Assembly: GCF_000237925.1 (NCBI RefSeq)
Contig: NC_031497.1
Location: forward strand, 13,190,512 to 13,254,511
Direction of reading: 5' to 3'
DNA length: 64,000 bases
Origin: Schistosoma mansoni
Lineage: Eukaryota > Platyhelminthes > Trematoda > Strigeidida > Schistosomatidae
Part shown: positions 25,632-38,270 of the stretch, piece by piece
How positions within the stretch are numbered: the first letter of the stretch is position 1
Layout of the letters: every line of letters starts with the position of its first letter
Translations under genes and position numbers: made by a program
The notes under the pieces: generated by a model
Told to the model about the DNA's origin: nothing
Databases searched by the model: none
The model's input: the letters and a program-made list of their open reading frames with translations, nothing else

Positions 25632-28600
25632 CTAAAATAGAAATATAATACAGTAAGAAAAAGCATATTCGTTGAAGGGGAAAGTTTCACGCGCTTGAAC
25701 AAAAATAACCTACGGATTTCTGAAGTTGGGATAGGTGATGACTTACCACATTTACGACGAAACCCAAGCATCTTTGTCAGTTCTGATTCACAACTTCGTC
25801 GACTAACTGATCTTGCTGTTTACAACTCTATAAGTAGCTTCAAAACTGCTCAATCTAGATTTCTACTATACACGACATTTCTGGTCAAATAATTTTAATG
25901 TGTTTCTTTAAATTAAAAATACTGCCTAACCCTTATAAATACGAATTAGAAAACGCTATTCACAGTGGTTGTCTAAATAAGTGACTTCAATCGATGCGAA
26001 ACAATCTGTTTCGAAAAACCACTAAATATAGTCAACAGAAGTAATAAAAACGATCGAAGTGAACAGCCATCTAACACAACGAGATTTCCCCAAGTGAACC
26101 ATGATAAACGTGAATAAACGCAAAAAAGAATAATATGTACCGCTTCAATTCTTAGTTACCTAACATGGGGCAACAATCATCGATTAGCTGACTATATGAT
26201 CAATGTATGAAATGAGTGAAACAAGATGTAATTTGTCACTTTGTTATCAAAAAAGATCGTCACACATATGTTTGAACATAATCCTCATTTATAAACAACA
26301 TAAGTTTTTTTCACACTTAGCTGGATTATTTTAATCTATCCTAATTTTCTTATGAAAAAGAAAAACACCTGAAAAAAGTATTCATATAGAAAACAACAGA
26401 AGAAAAAACTTGATAGAAAGTAGGGCTACGTCTAGATTCCAGACGAACACCCACGCATTCTCCTTTCAAATAAACTTGCCAACCATACATCTATTTATAA
26501 ATGCTGCTTATATATAATGAAAAGAAATCAATAGGATTGGATAACCAAAAAATGGAGGAATAGAACTAGTCAGTACGAAATTTTTAATCAATAGAAACAG
26601 TCTGACCACATTAGAAGGGAGGGGAAAAAACTATTCTACTTTATGATGTTGGATACTAAAACGAAAAAGGGAGTGATAAATGAAAACTAATGTAGAGTTA
26701 ACTATTTATAAAATTATCGTTAGGGAATGAATCATTGCCAATCAATAATTGTTATTTTCGTGATTATTCTTGTGATGTTGTTGAAATATACAGAAACGAC
26801 CATGATAAATAAACTACTATTTGCAAAAGTCACCAAATAGTAAAAAAAACAAGCAGAGAAGATGATTTGCCAATCACAAGAATGAGATGAAAAATTCAAA
26901 TTAATACACAACTAAAACTCTGCTATTTCTTCTTTTCATTATTAACTAACACTATCATGATGATAATTCATTGGATGGGGTACGTAGAATTCTAGTAATT
27001 AACAGCTAGTCAATAGTCAATTTTGAGATATTTCTGTTGTATGCGTGTGTGCACGACTTAGTTTTAATCATAATAACAGTCAAACTCTTCTGCAATCCAA
27101 GCTGACAAATGAGTATATTATTAATGGGTAAATAGGTTCGCATTGAATGAGCATTAATTTAGATACTTATTGTGTAAAGCTAACGCTCTTCAATATCATC
27201 AGGGATCAAATTCGTCATCCGCTATTTAAATGAACAAACATGAGATTTTTTTAAAAAAAACCTTTGAACAAAGATGAAAACTATGTCAAACGGTTTGTAA
27301 TCAAGATCGATTTTCTGGAAAGAGATACAGTCCTGTTAACAATCCTGAATTAAATATATATATATATATATAATTGCATAAACTTACTCGTTTATCAATT
27401 TCATTATGCTGTAATTGCACAAATCGTGCACTAATTGCAGCGATATAACTTTGTTGATTTGAGAAAGCGACACGACCAGCACCTTTAGGATATTTCAATT
27501 CTGGATCTGTATCTATGCCAGCATAACAAACACCTCCATATAAACGATCCATTATTAGGGCAAGTTCGACTATTTAAAAGGAATTGAAGTAAAACCTCTA
27601 AATAAACGAAAAATACCCAATGAGTCATGGAACAAAAATGGGTTTAAACAAACAGGCTACTTTTTAGTGAACTTCATTCGGATATAAATTGCACTTATCA
27701 CCTTACTAGTACGACTAACCTAAACTGTAAACTTTATAAATGAACATTTAAATCTTTTCATGACAGAACGATTTATCAATAAAAATTTAAAGTCAAAACT
27801 TCTCAAAGAAACTTAAGTCTTTGCACATAGCGTATTGTACATGACTGACTTTAAAGGAGAAGCACTTTCCGATATTTTAAAAGGAAAAATATGAAACATC
27901 GTCGAAAAACACACTTTGCAGCAACCCTGAGAATAATGTTATCTAGTTAATTTATTGACAACTCAAGGGAAGTGACAGAATTTAACCTGTTTAATGTTCT
28001 CCTACCATTGCATATGTTCCTGTGGATTAAGGTACGAAGGTCGTTGATTGAGCAATTTATCCAAGAAAGTTCAGGAACACTAAATCTGCTGGCAAGCGAT
28101 TGTAAGACATCGTACAAGCGGCCATCTGATCAAGGCAGACTAGCCATTTCAAGTTCTCCACAAGACAACCAGAAACATACAAAAAGCAGTATCTTTGCGT
28201 CTTCAATGTATTACTAAGTTCGTTTCTATACACAGCGAAACAAGGATCATATGTACAAAAGACACTTATTTAACCTCTGTACTTCCTGCGGACTTAATCT
28301 AAATATTTTAACTATAAATGAATCTTTATTCCGTTTTGTCGACTCCCACTTTTCTTATTTTATAAAAAATCTAACAAATCATTCTCTCTACAGCACCGTT
28401 AGATTCTTAACCCATACAGACTTACTGTTGTTTTGATGTCCTTTTAGAATGGGATTCCTTTTTAAAATTTATCTCACTATATTAAGCAACCTGATACCAC
28501 AATTCTTTATCTAAGTTTTATGACATTCTTAACTCACTTTTGATCCAACCTCTTAATATTAATAATAATCCTAATGTTTATTTTACACCCATTAATCGTT

Positions 28601-31600
28601 ATCGAAAAGAATATATGTTAATATATTTGACAGTACAGCTTTGAGGATGAAACTGTCGAGAACATATCTCTTCACTGAACTAACTATATTCTTGTTTCCA
28701 AAACGAAACTGGTAGATAACCACAAAAAGAAAATGAAAATAATGGCAACGATGTTGTTTCAACCACTAAATTGCATATTTAAATAACTGTTTTAACTACC
28801 TTAGTCAAGGCAACTGGCTTGAACATAAAAATGTGCCACTCATATCCAAGTACATGAAACGAGACATGGTTGTTGAAGTGTACTTTTACATAATATTTAT
28901 TGTAGTGAACAATAAATGAAATGAAACATTCAACTGACAATTATATTCTCGCTCATACTAGAAACAAAACAATTTGCATTATTATTATTATTATTATTAT
29001 TATTTACCATATCGCTAATTCACCCCCTTTTATCCCCAATTTGTGTAACCTTCCTTTTCAACTTATGCAGCAGCTCGCTCTTGATGGAAACTCTGTTCCA
29101 TCTAAACGATCTCTAGTCGCTGTTTGGTTGAAAGTGAATGCTTCCACCGATTATGAATACTGAAGCAGTCTTTCTGAAACCACGTACGCCGTTCAAGATG
29201 GCTTCCTTCAACGTTCGCACACTAATGCAGATCAGACAACAGATAGGGCTGGTTATCTCTTTAGAAGGTCTTAATGTTGACGTTTGTTGTCTATCCGAGA
29301 CTCGTATTCAAGACTCTAGTGAAGTACTACAAATCCGCTCTCCATCTGTCGCCTCGAAAAGCTTGTTTCACGTGCGCTTATCCGGGGACCCTGTGGCATC
29401 TTCGTCTGGTCTTGCTGGCGTCGGTGTCGCACTAAGCGCTAGAGCTGAGGCAGCACTAATCGACTGGATCCCCATTAACAGTCGGTTATGTGCTGTTAGA
29501 TTAGAAAGTTCCATCAAAGTGAGAAGAAATCGGCGTGAGAAACGGTGTCTTTTCGTCATCTCCGCCTATGCCCCGACAGATTGCAGCCCGGATGCAATCA
29601 AGGATGAGTTTTACCATCAGTTAACTGTTCTTCTCCAGAAAGCGCGTTCGACAGATACTGTAGTACTAGCCGGAGACTTGAATGCACAGGTCGGGCGTCT
29701 AGGCACAGAAGAGAGTCGTTTAGGTGGCCGATGGGGACTTGTTGGTCGCAGGACAGATAACGGGGACCGTTTGCTGCAACTGTGCACAGACCACAACCTG
29801 TTTCTGGCTAGCACTAACTTCCGGCACAGTCATCGCCAGTGTGCCACCTGGCGTCCTCCCTATGCATCTCAAGCCTGGACTCAGATTGATCACATCGCGA
29901 TCAGCTACCGCTGGCGTGGTTGTGTACAAGACTGCCGCTCCTTTTGGAGTACCTATCTGGAGTCTGATCATGCCCTGGTCTGCGCCAATCTCACCTTACT
30001 TTTCAGTGGCCGAAGGATTGATCGCCATCAACGGATCGATGTTAGTAAACTGGTTGCAACATCTGTTGCAAGTAAGTATCGAGCGGAGCTAGCCTCTAGG
30101 CTAGCTATCATCCCACCGAAAAGTATAGATGAGCATTGGTTGCATCTTCACGACGCCATGAAAATGGCGAGTAAAGCCGCTTGCGGCTTCGCGAAACGTC
30201 CCGCTTACAAGCACTGGGTTTCTTCTGGCTCCTTACAACTGATGGAAGCCCGTCGGTCTACTCCGGGTGACCGTGAGTTTGACCACAAACGAAGGCTGTT
30301 ACGTAATGAAATCAGGCAAAGCTTGCGTAAGGACCGAGAAGCCTGGTGGTCGGAGCGTGCTAATGAGATGGAAGCAGCAGCTGCATCTGGTAACTGCCGG
30401 AAGCTCTTCCAACTCATCCGAGCCACTGGCAGCAAGAAGTCTGGTGTGAGTGAAACGATCTACGAGGATGACGGGATGCCAATCACTAACATCTCTCGAC
30501 GTCTTGGACGATGGGCGGAATTTTTCGAAGGGCAGTTCAACTGGCCTTCTGCTCTGGCAACATCAACCAGTTTGTCCTGCCCCCCATGGCCGGTGACGAC
30601 TGATCCACCAAACGAGGCGGAAGTCCTCAAGGAACTCCAACTCTCGAAGCGCTACAAATCACCTGGCTCAGATGACTTACCTCCAGCTCTTTTTAAAGAT
30701 GGTGGTGGCTTTCTGGCTAAGGAACTGACGGTGTCGTTTGCAAAGGTTTGGGAGCAAGAAAGTGTTCCAACATCATGGAATGAGTCAATAGTCGTCCCTA
30801 TCTTTAAAAAGGGTTCACGTTGTTCCTGTAATAACTATCGGGGAATAAGTCTACTTCCGATTGCGTCCAAACTATTGGCTTCTGTCATTCTTCGTAGGTT
30901 GTTTAAAAGCCGAGAACGATTGACTCGCGAGGAGCAGGCTGGTTTTCGTTCTGGTCGAGGATGCATTGATCACATCTTCACCCTCCGCCAAATGTTAGAA
31001 CACCGTCATACTTATCGCAGGCCAACAATCGTAGTGTTTCTTGATATCAGGGCTGCCTTCGATTCGTTGGACAGGACTGTTCTCTGGGATTGTCTATTGA
31101 AGAAGGGTGTGCCTGAGAAGTTCATTAACATCTTAAAGGCCCTGTATACGAACACCTCAGGCAGAGTGAGGGCATACAACCACCTTTCTCCCTTGTTCCA
31201 TTCGAGCAGTGGGGTTAGGCAGGGTTGCCCGATCTCACCATTCCTCTTCAACTTTGCCATCGATGACATCCTGGAAACAGCTCTGATGGATGTAAGTAAT
31301 GGCGGTGTGGATCTGCTGCCTGGAGAACTACTTCTCGACCTCGAGCATGCGGATGATATTGTCTTACTGTGCGATAATGCCCAAGGCATGCAATCCGCAC
31401 TTAATCAGTTGGCAATCAGTATCCGCAGGTACGGTATGTGCTTTGCACCCTCCAAGTGCAAAGTACTCCTACAAGACTGGCAGGATTCTCATCCTGTACT
31501 CACCCTGGATGGTGAGCAGATTGAAGTAGTTGAGAAGTTCGTGTATCTAGGTAGCTATATAAGTGCTGGTGGTGGTGTGAGTGATGAGATCGATGCACGT

Positions 31601-34600
31601 ATAAGGAAAGCCAGAGCGGCTTATGCCAATCTGGGCCATCTTTGGCGCCTTCGTGATGTTAGTCTGGCTGTAAAAGGTCGGATATACAACGCGTCGGTGA
31701 GAGCAGTTTTGCTCTATGCTTGTGAAACCTGGCCTCTCCAAGTTGAGGATGTTAGACGTCTCTCTGTGTCCGATCATCGTTGTCTCCGAAGGATTGCTGA
31801 CATCCAGTGGCAACACCGTGTTAGTAATGCAGAGGTTTGGCATCGTGTGTTCGGACGCAGAGACAATAATTCAATTGGTGACACCATCTTGAAACACCGA
31901 ATTCGGTGGCTTGGACATGTTTTACGAATGTCGTCCCAGAGAATTCCACGTCGTACATTATTTGCCGACTGTGGGAGTGGTTGGAAAAAGCGGAGAGGAG
32001 GTCAGTGTATGACATGATGTCGTGGCATGAAAGAAAGCTGCAAAGGGCTAGCTTCTGTTGGTCCTTCACGACTCCCTGGTTGGGGTCCGAGAGATGGTGC
32101 AACACAGTGGCTAGAGACGTTATCAGATATGGCTCAGAATAGAAGCCAGTGGCGTGCCTGCTGTAACCTTCTTTTACTTTCTTCATAAAGAGTGGCTATA
32201 ACTTTCCTAACTGAGAGAGCTCTTTTGGTTGTACATTTCAGTTCCCCCCATCATTACTCTTTTCCTTTTCTTTTTCTCCTTCTTTTATATATACACATCT
32301 TCCTTCTCCTCCCATTCTCATTATTTTGTGTGGCGCATATGTATCCGGTGCCCTTTGTACCAACATATATGTGATTAAATAAGTAAATAAAATAATAAAT
32401 TATCTCTGTCGAAGTTTTTTCCATGTAAACATCAATGTTTTCACGATGAAACCAGTATTCCTCACTTTATTATTTGTTCTTTGGTAATTATTTCCCAGGT
32501 TTTATTTAAAACAAGATTCCATGTATAAAGAGTAGTTGCACTAGATTACCTGGTTTTATCTATAACCAACGTACTGGTATTTTATTTCGGAGCTGAAGAT
32601 TAACACAGCTAATATGTAGTACCTAATCGTGATTTTATCAATAATTGATAGATTAGAAACATTTAGTGTAAAAGGTCTCAGCAACATTACAACTTTTTTA
32701 AATATTATATATATATATATATATACATGGGGATGTATCCTTAGGGAATCAGAAACAACGCATATAAAAAAATTTTCTCTTTGTTCAGATTACTTCCATA
32801 TAGTCAATTGGATAAAAAACAATAATGAAATAAATATTGTATAAAAGATTATAACTAAGCATCTCGTTTGGAAAAAAAACGAAAAAATGCTTTTAAGGTC
32901 AAAAAAGAAAGGAGGAAAAGTAAACTTCTGTCTACAAGTAAGGTCATTTTCAGGTCATGCCAAAATAGGAAGGGAGTTAAAACTGTCCACATAAACAAGA
33001 CAAGTGAGGAGAAAGAAATTCATCCAATAGGCAGAGAATTATGTAGGCTAGGACGGAAACGAAGATATATATATATATATATATATATATTGTTAATATG
33101 AACGAAGTTGCAAAGTAACTGAATGCAGTTGGATGAATGGGGAAATCGATATATGAAAATATCTTTTTTCTAAAACACGAAGTTTTCTTTTTTGTGTTTT
33201 TTTCTCTTACTTTAATTTTAATAAATATAGGTCAAATCTAACTAAAATATTTTATATTTATCCGTTTCTTGAAATTTTAAAACAAAAATTTATTTAGATT
33301 TTCATTATGAAAATATATTATTACTATGTTGTACGAAATACATAAGACTTTATTAGGTGAATTTAATAAATCATTTTAAGGAAAACTATTACAGTTTATG
33401 GTTGTATAAGAATTATAATATTGTCAAAAGTGACAGACCTTTACAAATGCACTTTTTCAAGTAAATGTAATAACTACATCAGAAGATAAGTAGGTTACAA
33501 GTGATTACTATAGATTTAGAGTGTATCAATCTTATCCATTTCGTAAAATGCTATTTACTTCAAATAATATTTTTGTGCTACATTGGTCTTCATTATCGAG
33601 TCCTTGGAATATCAATTCTACTGGTCAACTAATGAACATCAATATTAGTATCATTCATATTAATCTACTTGGTAAATAAGAAAATAATAAATGTTTTCTG
33701 AACGACAAATATTTTCCGCATAACAAGAACAAGTTTACAATGGATTTGTTTCTGTGTATGGTTTTTGTTTATAGTTTACTTTCCGCCTATAAGTTCACTT
33801 GATAATTCCCGCTAAAAATCTGAATTTGTACACTTTTAGATCGCTATAAACCGTCGACTCTTCATGAACTCAGATAATTCTCATTACAAAATGTGTAAGG
33901 CTGTGTATATGATTACAAAGTCTAGGAAATTACATACATTAAAATGTGAATCAGTTTTCGAGTAAAAAATTGTACACTGAGCAAGTCTCTTTGTGGACTT
34001 GTACGTGGAAAATATTTAGAACTTGTCTTTCACATAGTTGACCTACAATTAAGATTCTTTTATCGGTTTTATATAAAAATCCAAAATGCATCTGGACTTT
34101 TATACAACTATGACTCATTGCAATGTGTGTAAGTTGACTAACTTATGTGAATATTTGATACGGATATGAAAATGTTAATTTCACATTGCATATATGCATA
34201 AAAAAGACAGACTGATTGGCGAATAGACAAACTTAATGAATCTTGTTAATTCAATACTTTGTCTGATACGAGTCACTTCGAAAAAGAATAGGGAAGGAAA
34301 CAATCAATGAAATTATTTTCACAGTTGATCTTGTGTAGAGATTTGTGCAATCTGAAGACCGAATTTGATGTCACAAAATTGATGGAAGCTGAAGAACCCA
34401 ATAGAAATAATAATTGCTCTTGGTTTCGTAGCTCCCTTCAGTTAATCGTAGTTATTTAATGATGAAAACTATATGTATAAGAATTACTCATCGAAGATAG
34501 CTTTTTATGACTCAAATGAATAAAATGTGATTTTTATGAGGTATACATACGGAAAGATCATAGATAAAAGGAATATCCGGTTGGCAAACAGTTGAAACAA

Positions 34601-37600
34601 GCTAGAAACCATATTTTTCATATTATGATAATGATAATTAATAGGAAATATCTATCACACTTTCATAAGATTATACTACCAACTTATTGGTTAACTTACT
34701 AGCTCTAAGTGGACGTGGAACGCCTCCAACAAAAATCGTTTTACGAGGATCTAATGGTTGTGAACCATCCATGACAAAATCAGAGTCTGCTAAGTTCCAT
34801 GGTCGAATCTGAACCTATTACGATTTTTTTTTTTAAAAAAAGAGCTTATAAATAAAACAGCAAATAATGTTAACAATTAAAAAGTAGCTCTACTCTTGTT
34901 TACTTGGTGTTTCCAAACACACAGTTTCATAAAGTGAATACCAACGTTGTAGAAAACAATGAGCAGAAAAATAATCATATATATTGACGTCAGATCTAAC
35001 AAAAACTTAAAGCCAAATTAAAAATCCCACACTGATTGAACTTTGCTAAAAATAAGGGAGTTAATTGTTTGACAACATGAAATACTAGAAGATAGCAATG
35101 TCGGCTAAAAAGTTTAATGGTTAAGAGAACAAAACGCAAGCGAGTAAAAGTTTAATTAAATGAACTCAAAACAAAAATTTGAGTGTTTCAGATCAACCAG
35201 TTCAATAGCATGATTCATCAGGTACCTTTGATAACTGTATGCTGGAAAATAAACGAAATCTGGTAATATTGATAATGAATTACCGAAAAAGCTAACAAAA
35301 GTTGAGTTACCATTAGAATCACTAGTTTTCAATATTGAACGTTACAGCAGAGAACTGATGCGAAATTCAATTGAACAAGATCGATGCAAAGTTGTGATGT
35401 TTCATGAAGCAAAGGGAAATCTTTTTGCTTAAGTGGACTGGTGGAGGTTGCTTAAAAGCTAACTGTAAACAGGCACTAGTTTTCTAGGGGTCCGCGTGAT
35501 TATTGTAACCAGTGATTAGACTTTAAATGACATAGCTCAAAACCATTCGCAATAGCGAAGATGCATCCACTCTTTGTCTTCCTCCAGATTCTGAACTTCA
35601 TCATAACTTTATTTCACTAATTTGTATTTTCTTTTTGAATAGTATCTTTGATCTCTAATCTCTTCAGTTACAACTGATACTGTTACTACCCCTATTATTC
35701 TAGGATTTGGCCAGACCATTTTATCTTTCTGTGCTAATGGGGTATGGCAACTTGAACTAACGTACATACGTAGCAGGTTATGCTTTGCAACTGACTTGTT
35801 TGTTCAAGAAACGTATAACAAATGTATCTCTAAGTAAATAACCACAACACAACCTTTCTATTCAGAAACGACACATAGAGATATCCAACTTGATGCAAAT
35901 TAAAAGGAAATGATAAACTTGTTAAGATCTATTTGATACCAAAAGTAGATTAAGTTCAAAAACCTTATTCATTAGACTAATTATTAGATTTTGGATTCTT
36001 TGTACTGATGCCGTAAGGTGAAAATTTCACAACCACACCTTCCCTTAACAATTGGAAATATTAGTTTCTGGAACCAAATGGAACAGCTTAACCATAAAAT
36101 AGTATACTAAGGAACTAAATATCTTGATTAAGTAGTTTAGAGTAATGAATGAATCATAGTAATGATTTTGAGAACAAGGTGAAAAATATGTCTATACAGT
36201 TGATTCTCAATGGCTGATTTTTTCTGGCAGAGCGATACGATAAGGATATTTTCAAATTCCATGGAATCTCATGAGTCATTAATCAAAAACTAAATCATGT
36301 CTAAGGTTTTAGACCAACAGAATATTTTTCTGTGAAAATAATGGACGCAACAATAAAGTATGTAATTTAACGAGACATCTCTTGTCATACACAATCTTAG
36401 ATAAAAAAGCATAAAGTAAACCATACTGGAGACACCATTTTTTGACCTGGATATAATCTGATATATGTTGACAAGCATAAATAGTACCTAACACTAATCA
36501 GAAATGGAATGCCTGACAGCAGAAGTTTGAGAATATCCAATTGAAGAGAACAGGAATGTAAACACATAGTAATTGCAATAATAACAGGAATGAACAAGCG
36601 ATAAAGTTTATAAGACACAATCGGTGGAAGATGTGAAAATGAAGTACTTAATGTATGGTTTTCATATTTTATGAAGACATTGTAATATTGCACTAAACAA
36701 TGAATTGGTTTTCCCTACCTAAGTTCTTGTTCAGTAAAATGGTACTGTAGATGAAAGGTGAAGGTTACGTCATGATATTAACAACTTCAGATAAATTTTA
36801 AAACCAAAAATAAAAGGATTTTCACATCACAAAGAGATATGGATAAAATTTATATAGCTCGGAAAAGTTTACTGAAGAACTCGACTCAATTAATGTATCT
36901 ACGACCGATAGAATGATGCATATGTCGAAGAACATACAGTACTAAATAAAATAGCTACCAATTCTACTGAAACTCTTTGTTTTGGCACATACATCACACA
37001 AATAAAAGTAATCTTTAGTGCACTTTGTACACCTTAACTTCTAAACAAATCATCCATGAAGACAAAATGCAACGGGTTTTACGTATTACTTTTAGATACA
37101 GTAACTGCAATGTATCTAACCAAGTTACTTCGTCTATGCGCATAAGTATACAATCCTGGTAGACTGTAGATCTTTAACGGTAATTATACCATGAGAAAGT
37201 ACGAAAGATCTCTTGGACAAGTAATAAAAAATATGTGGACAATCCAGGCCCAGATTTCAACTGACAAACAAATAATTAGGGAATATACAGATGACAAAAA
37301 ATAAATCGGTCGATCGGTAAGCATTTATGACTATGATTATCGAACCGTACATTGTCAAATCAAGCTATTGAGGAACTGTGAAATTAAAAGACATGAAAAG
37401 TGACTAGCACTTTATCATAGTCGTCTTCGGAACACTGTTCGTGGATGACGAAACAACTGTGTAACCGAACTTGAGGTTGACCGCAGGGTATTAGGTACAA
37501 AGAAGTTGATTTATGTGGCTATACGCTTTTATTGATTGAGAGGGTTAGGATATATGTTGCCACTGCCTACCCTGACATCCGATTTTGCTTGATATAGGAG

Positions 37601-38231
37601 TAGGAAGAGAAAAACCAAGGGCAACTATACATTTGTATAGAGTAAATCTATGAAGTAATAACTGCTGATCTGGACAAAGTTATGGCGACTTCCTGGTTGG
37701 AGTACGCGCAATACTAGTAGATAATGGATGACATACGGCATATTTTATTTATTATTTATTTGAACACATAAATATTGGTACAAGGAGGCACCGAATACAT
37801 ATGCGCCACACAAGTCAATTGATTTGTGTGTGGACTGTGATACTTCCCGGGTGACCAAACCGAAACAAATGGTTTTCTTAGGGAGCTACACCCGGAGCCT
37901 TTGACCTAAAGGTCTAATCCACAAGGTAGTGGAGCAACGTTAGGGGATGCACTCCCATGGTAGCCGGTGATCAACAATTAGTTCATACGCCATTTGTCCC
38001 ATTAGGATACTGGAGCTCATGTGCACCATTGGTTTGGAATCAGGGTTTCCCAAGTCCCCTAGGTGGACTCTTCGTGTCCACCAACCCGGTTAAAGCGCCG
38101 AAAATCCGCTTTTCGTTCTTTAAATTTTGTAAACAACACCCCCGCCACGAGAAGGCAGTGAGTAGGTATGGTGAATTGTAATGATATATTTGCATTGATT
38201 CTCCATCTCGCTGTAAATCTCAGGTGTCATT

Positions 38232-38270
<39 letters not shown>

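Larger units (their letters stand above)
28975..32400 (+). mobile_element. RTE-like non-LTR retrotransposon, near full length, antisense in CPEB intron 4
   Basis: The element holds one long ORF (29138-32017) with apurinic-type endonuclease and reverse transcriptase domains, a pyrimidine-rich 3'UTR and a short AAAT-type tail ending about 32400, as usual for RTE-clade elements. The 5' boundary is uncertain: an (ATT)n tract at about 28978-29003 precedes a non-coding leader. I found no clear target-site duplication. It sits in intron 4 of CPEB in the opposite orientation. Its coding half is almost identical to the copy at 57959-60626, which implies recent activity. It probably belongs with the schistosome SR2/SR3/Perere-type RTE elements; the exact family name is not assigned. 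Confidence 0.88.
27570..34699 (-). other. CPEB intron 4
   Basis: A 7130-nt intron containing the near full-length RTE element in antisense orientation, plus AT-rich filler with two (TA)n tracts. The 81-codon plus-strand frame at 27972-28217 is unrecognised. Confidence 0.85.

Noticed and set aside
27972-28217. 81-codon plus-strand frame in CPEB intron 4
   Set aside because: No homology or motif recognised and no splice or start context; likely chance or an unidentified repeat.
28930-32420. Target-site duplication around the near full-length RTE copy
   Set aside because: Sequence after the tail (TTATCTCTGTCG) has only a poor partial match upstream (TTATATTCTCGC), so no duplication is claimed.
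37957-38181. 74-codon plus-strand frame with balanced composition (MVAGDQQLV...)
   Set aside because: It lies inside an element whose RTE-like 3' end is on the opposite strand; no domain is recognisable and GC-richer repeats give long chance frames.
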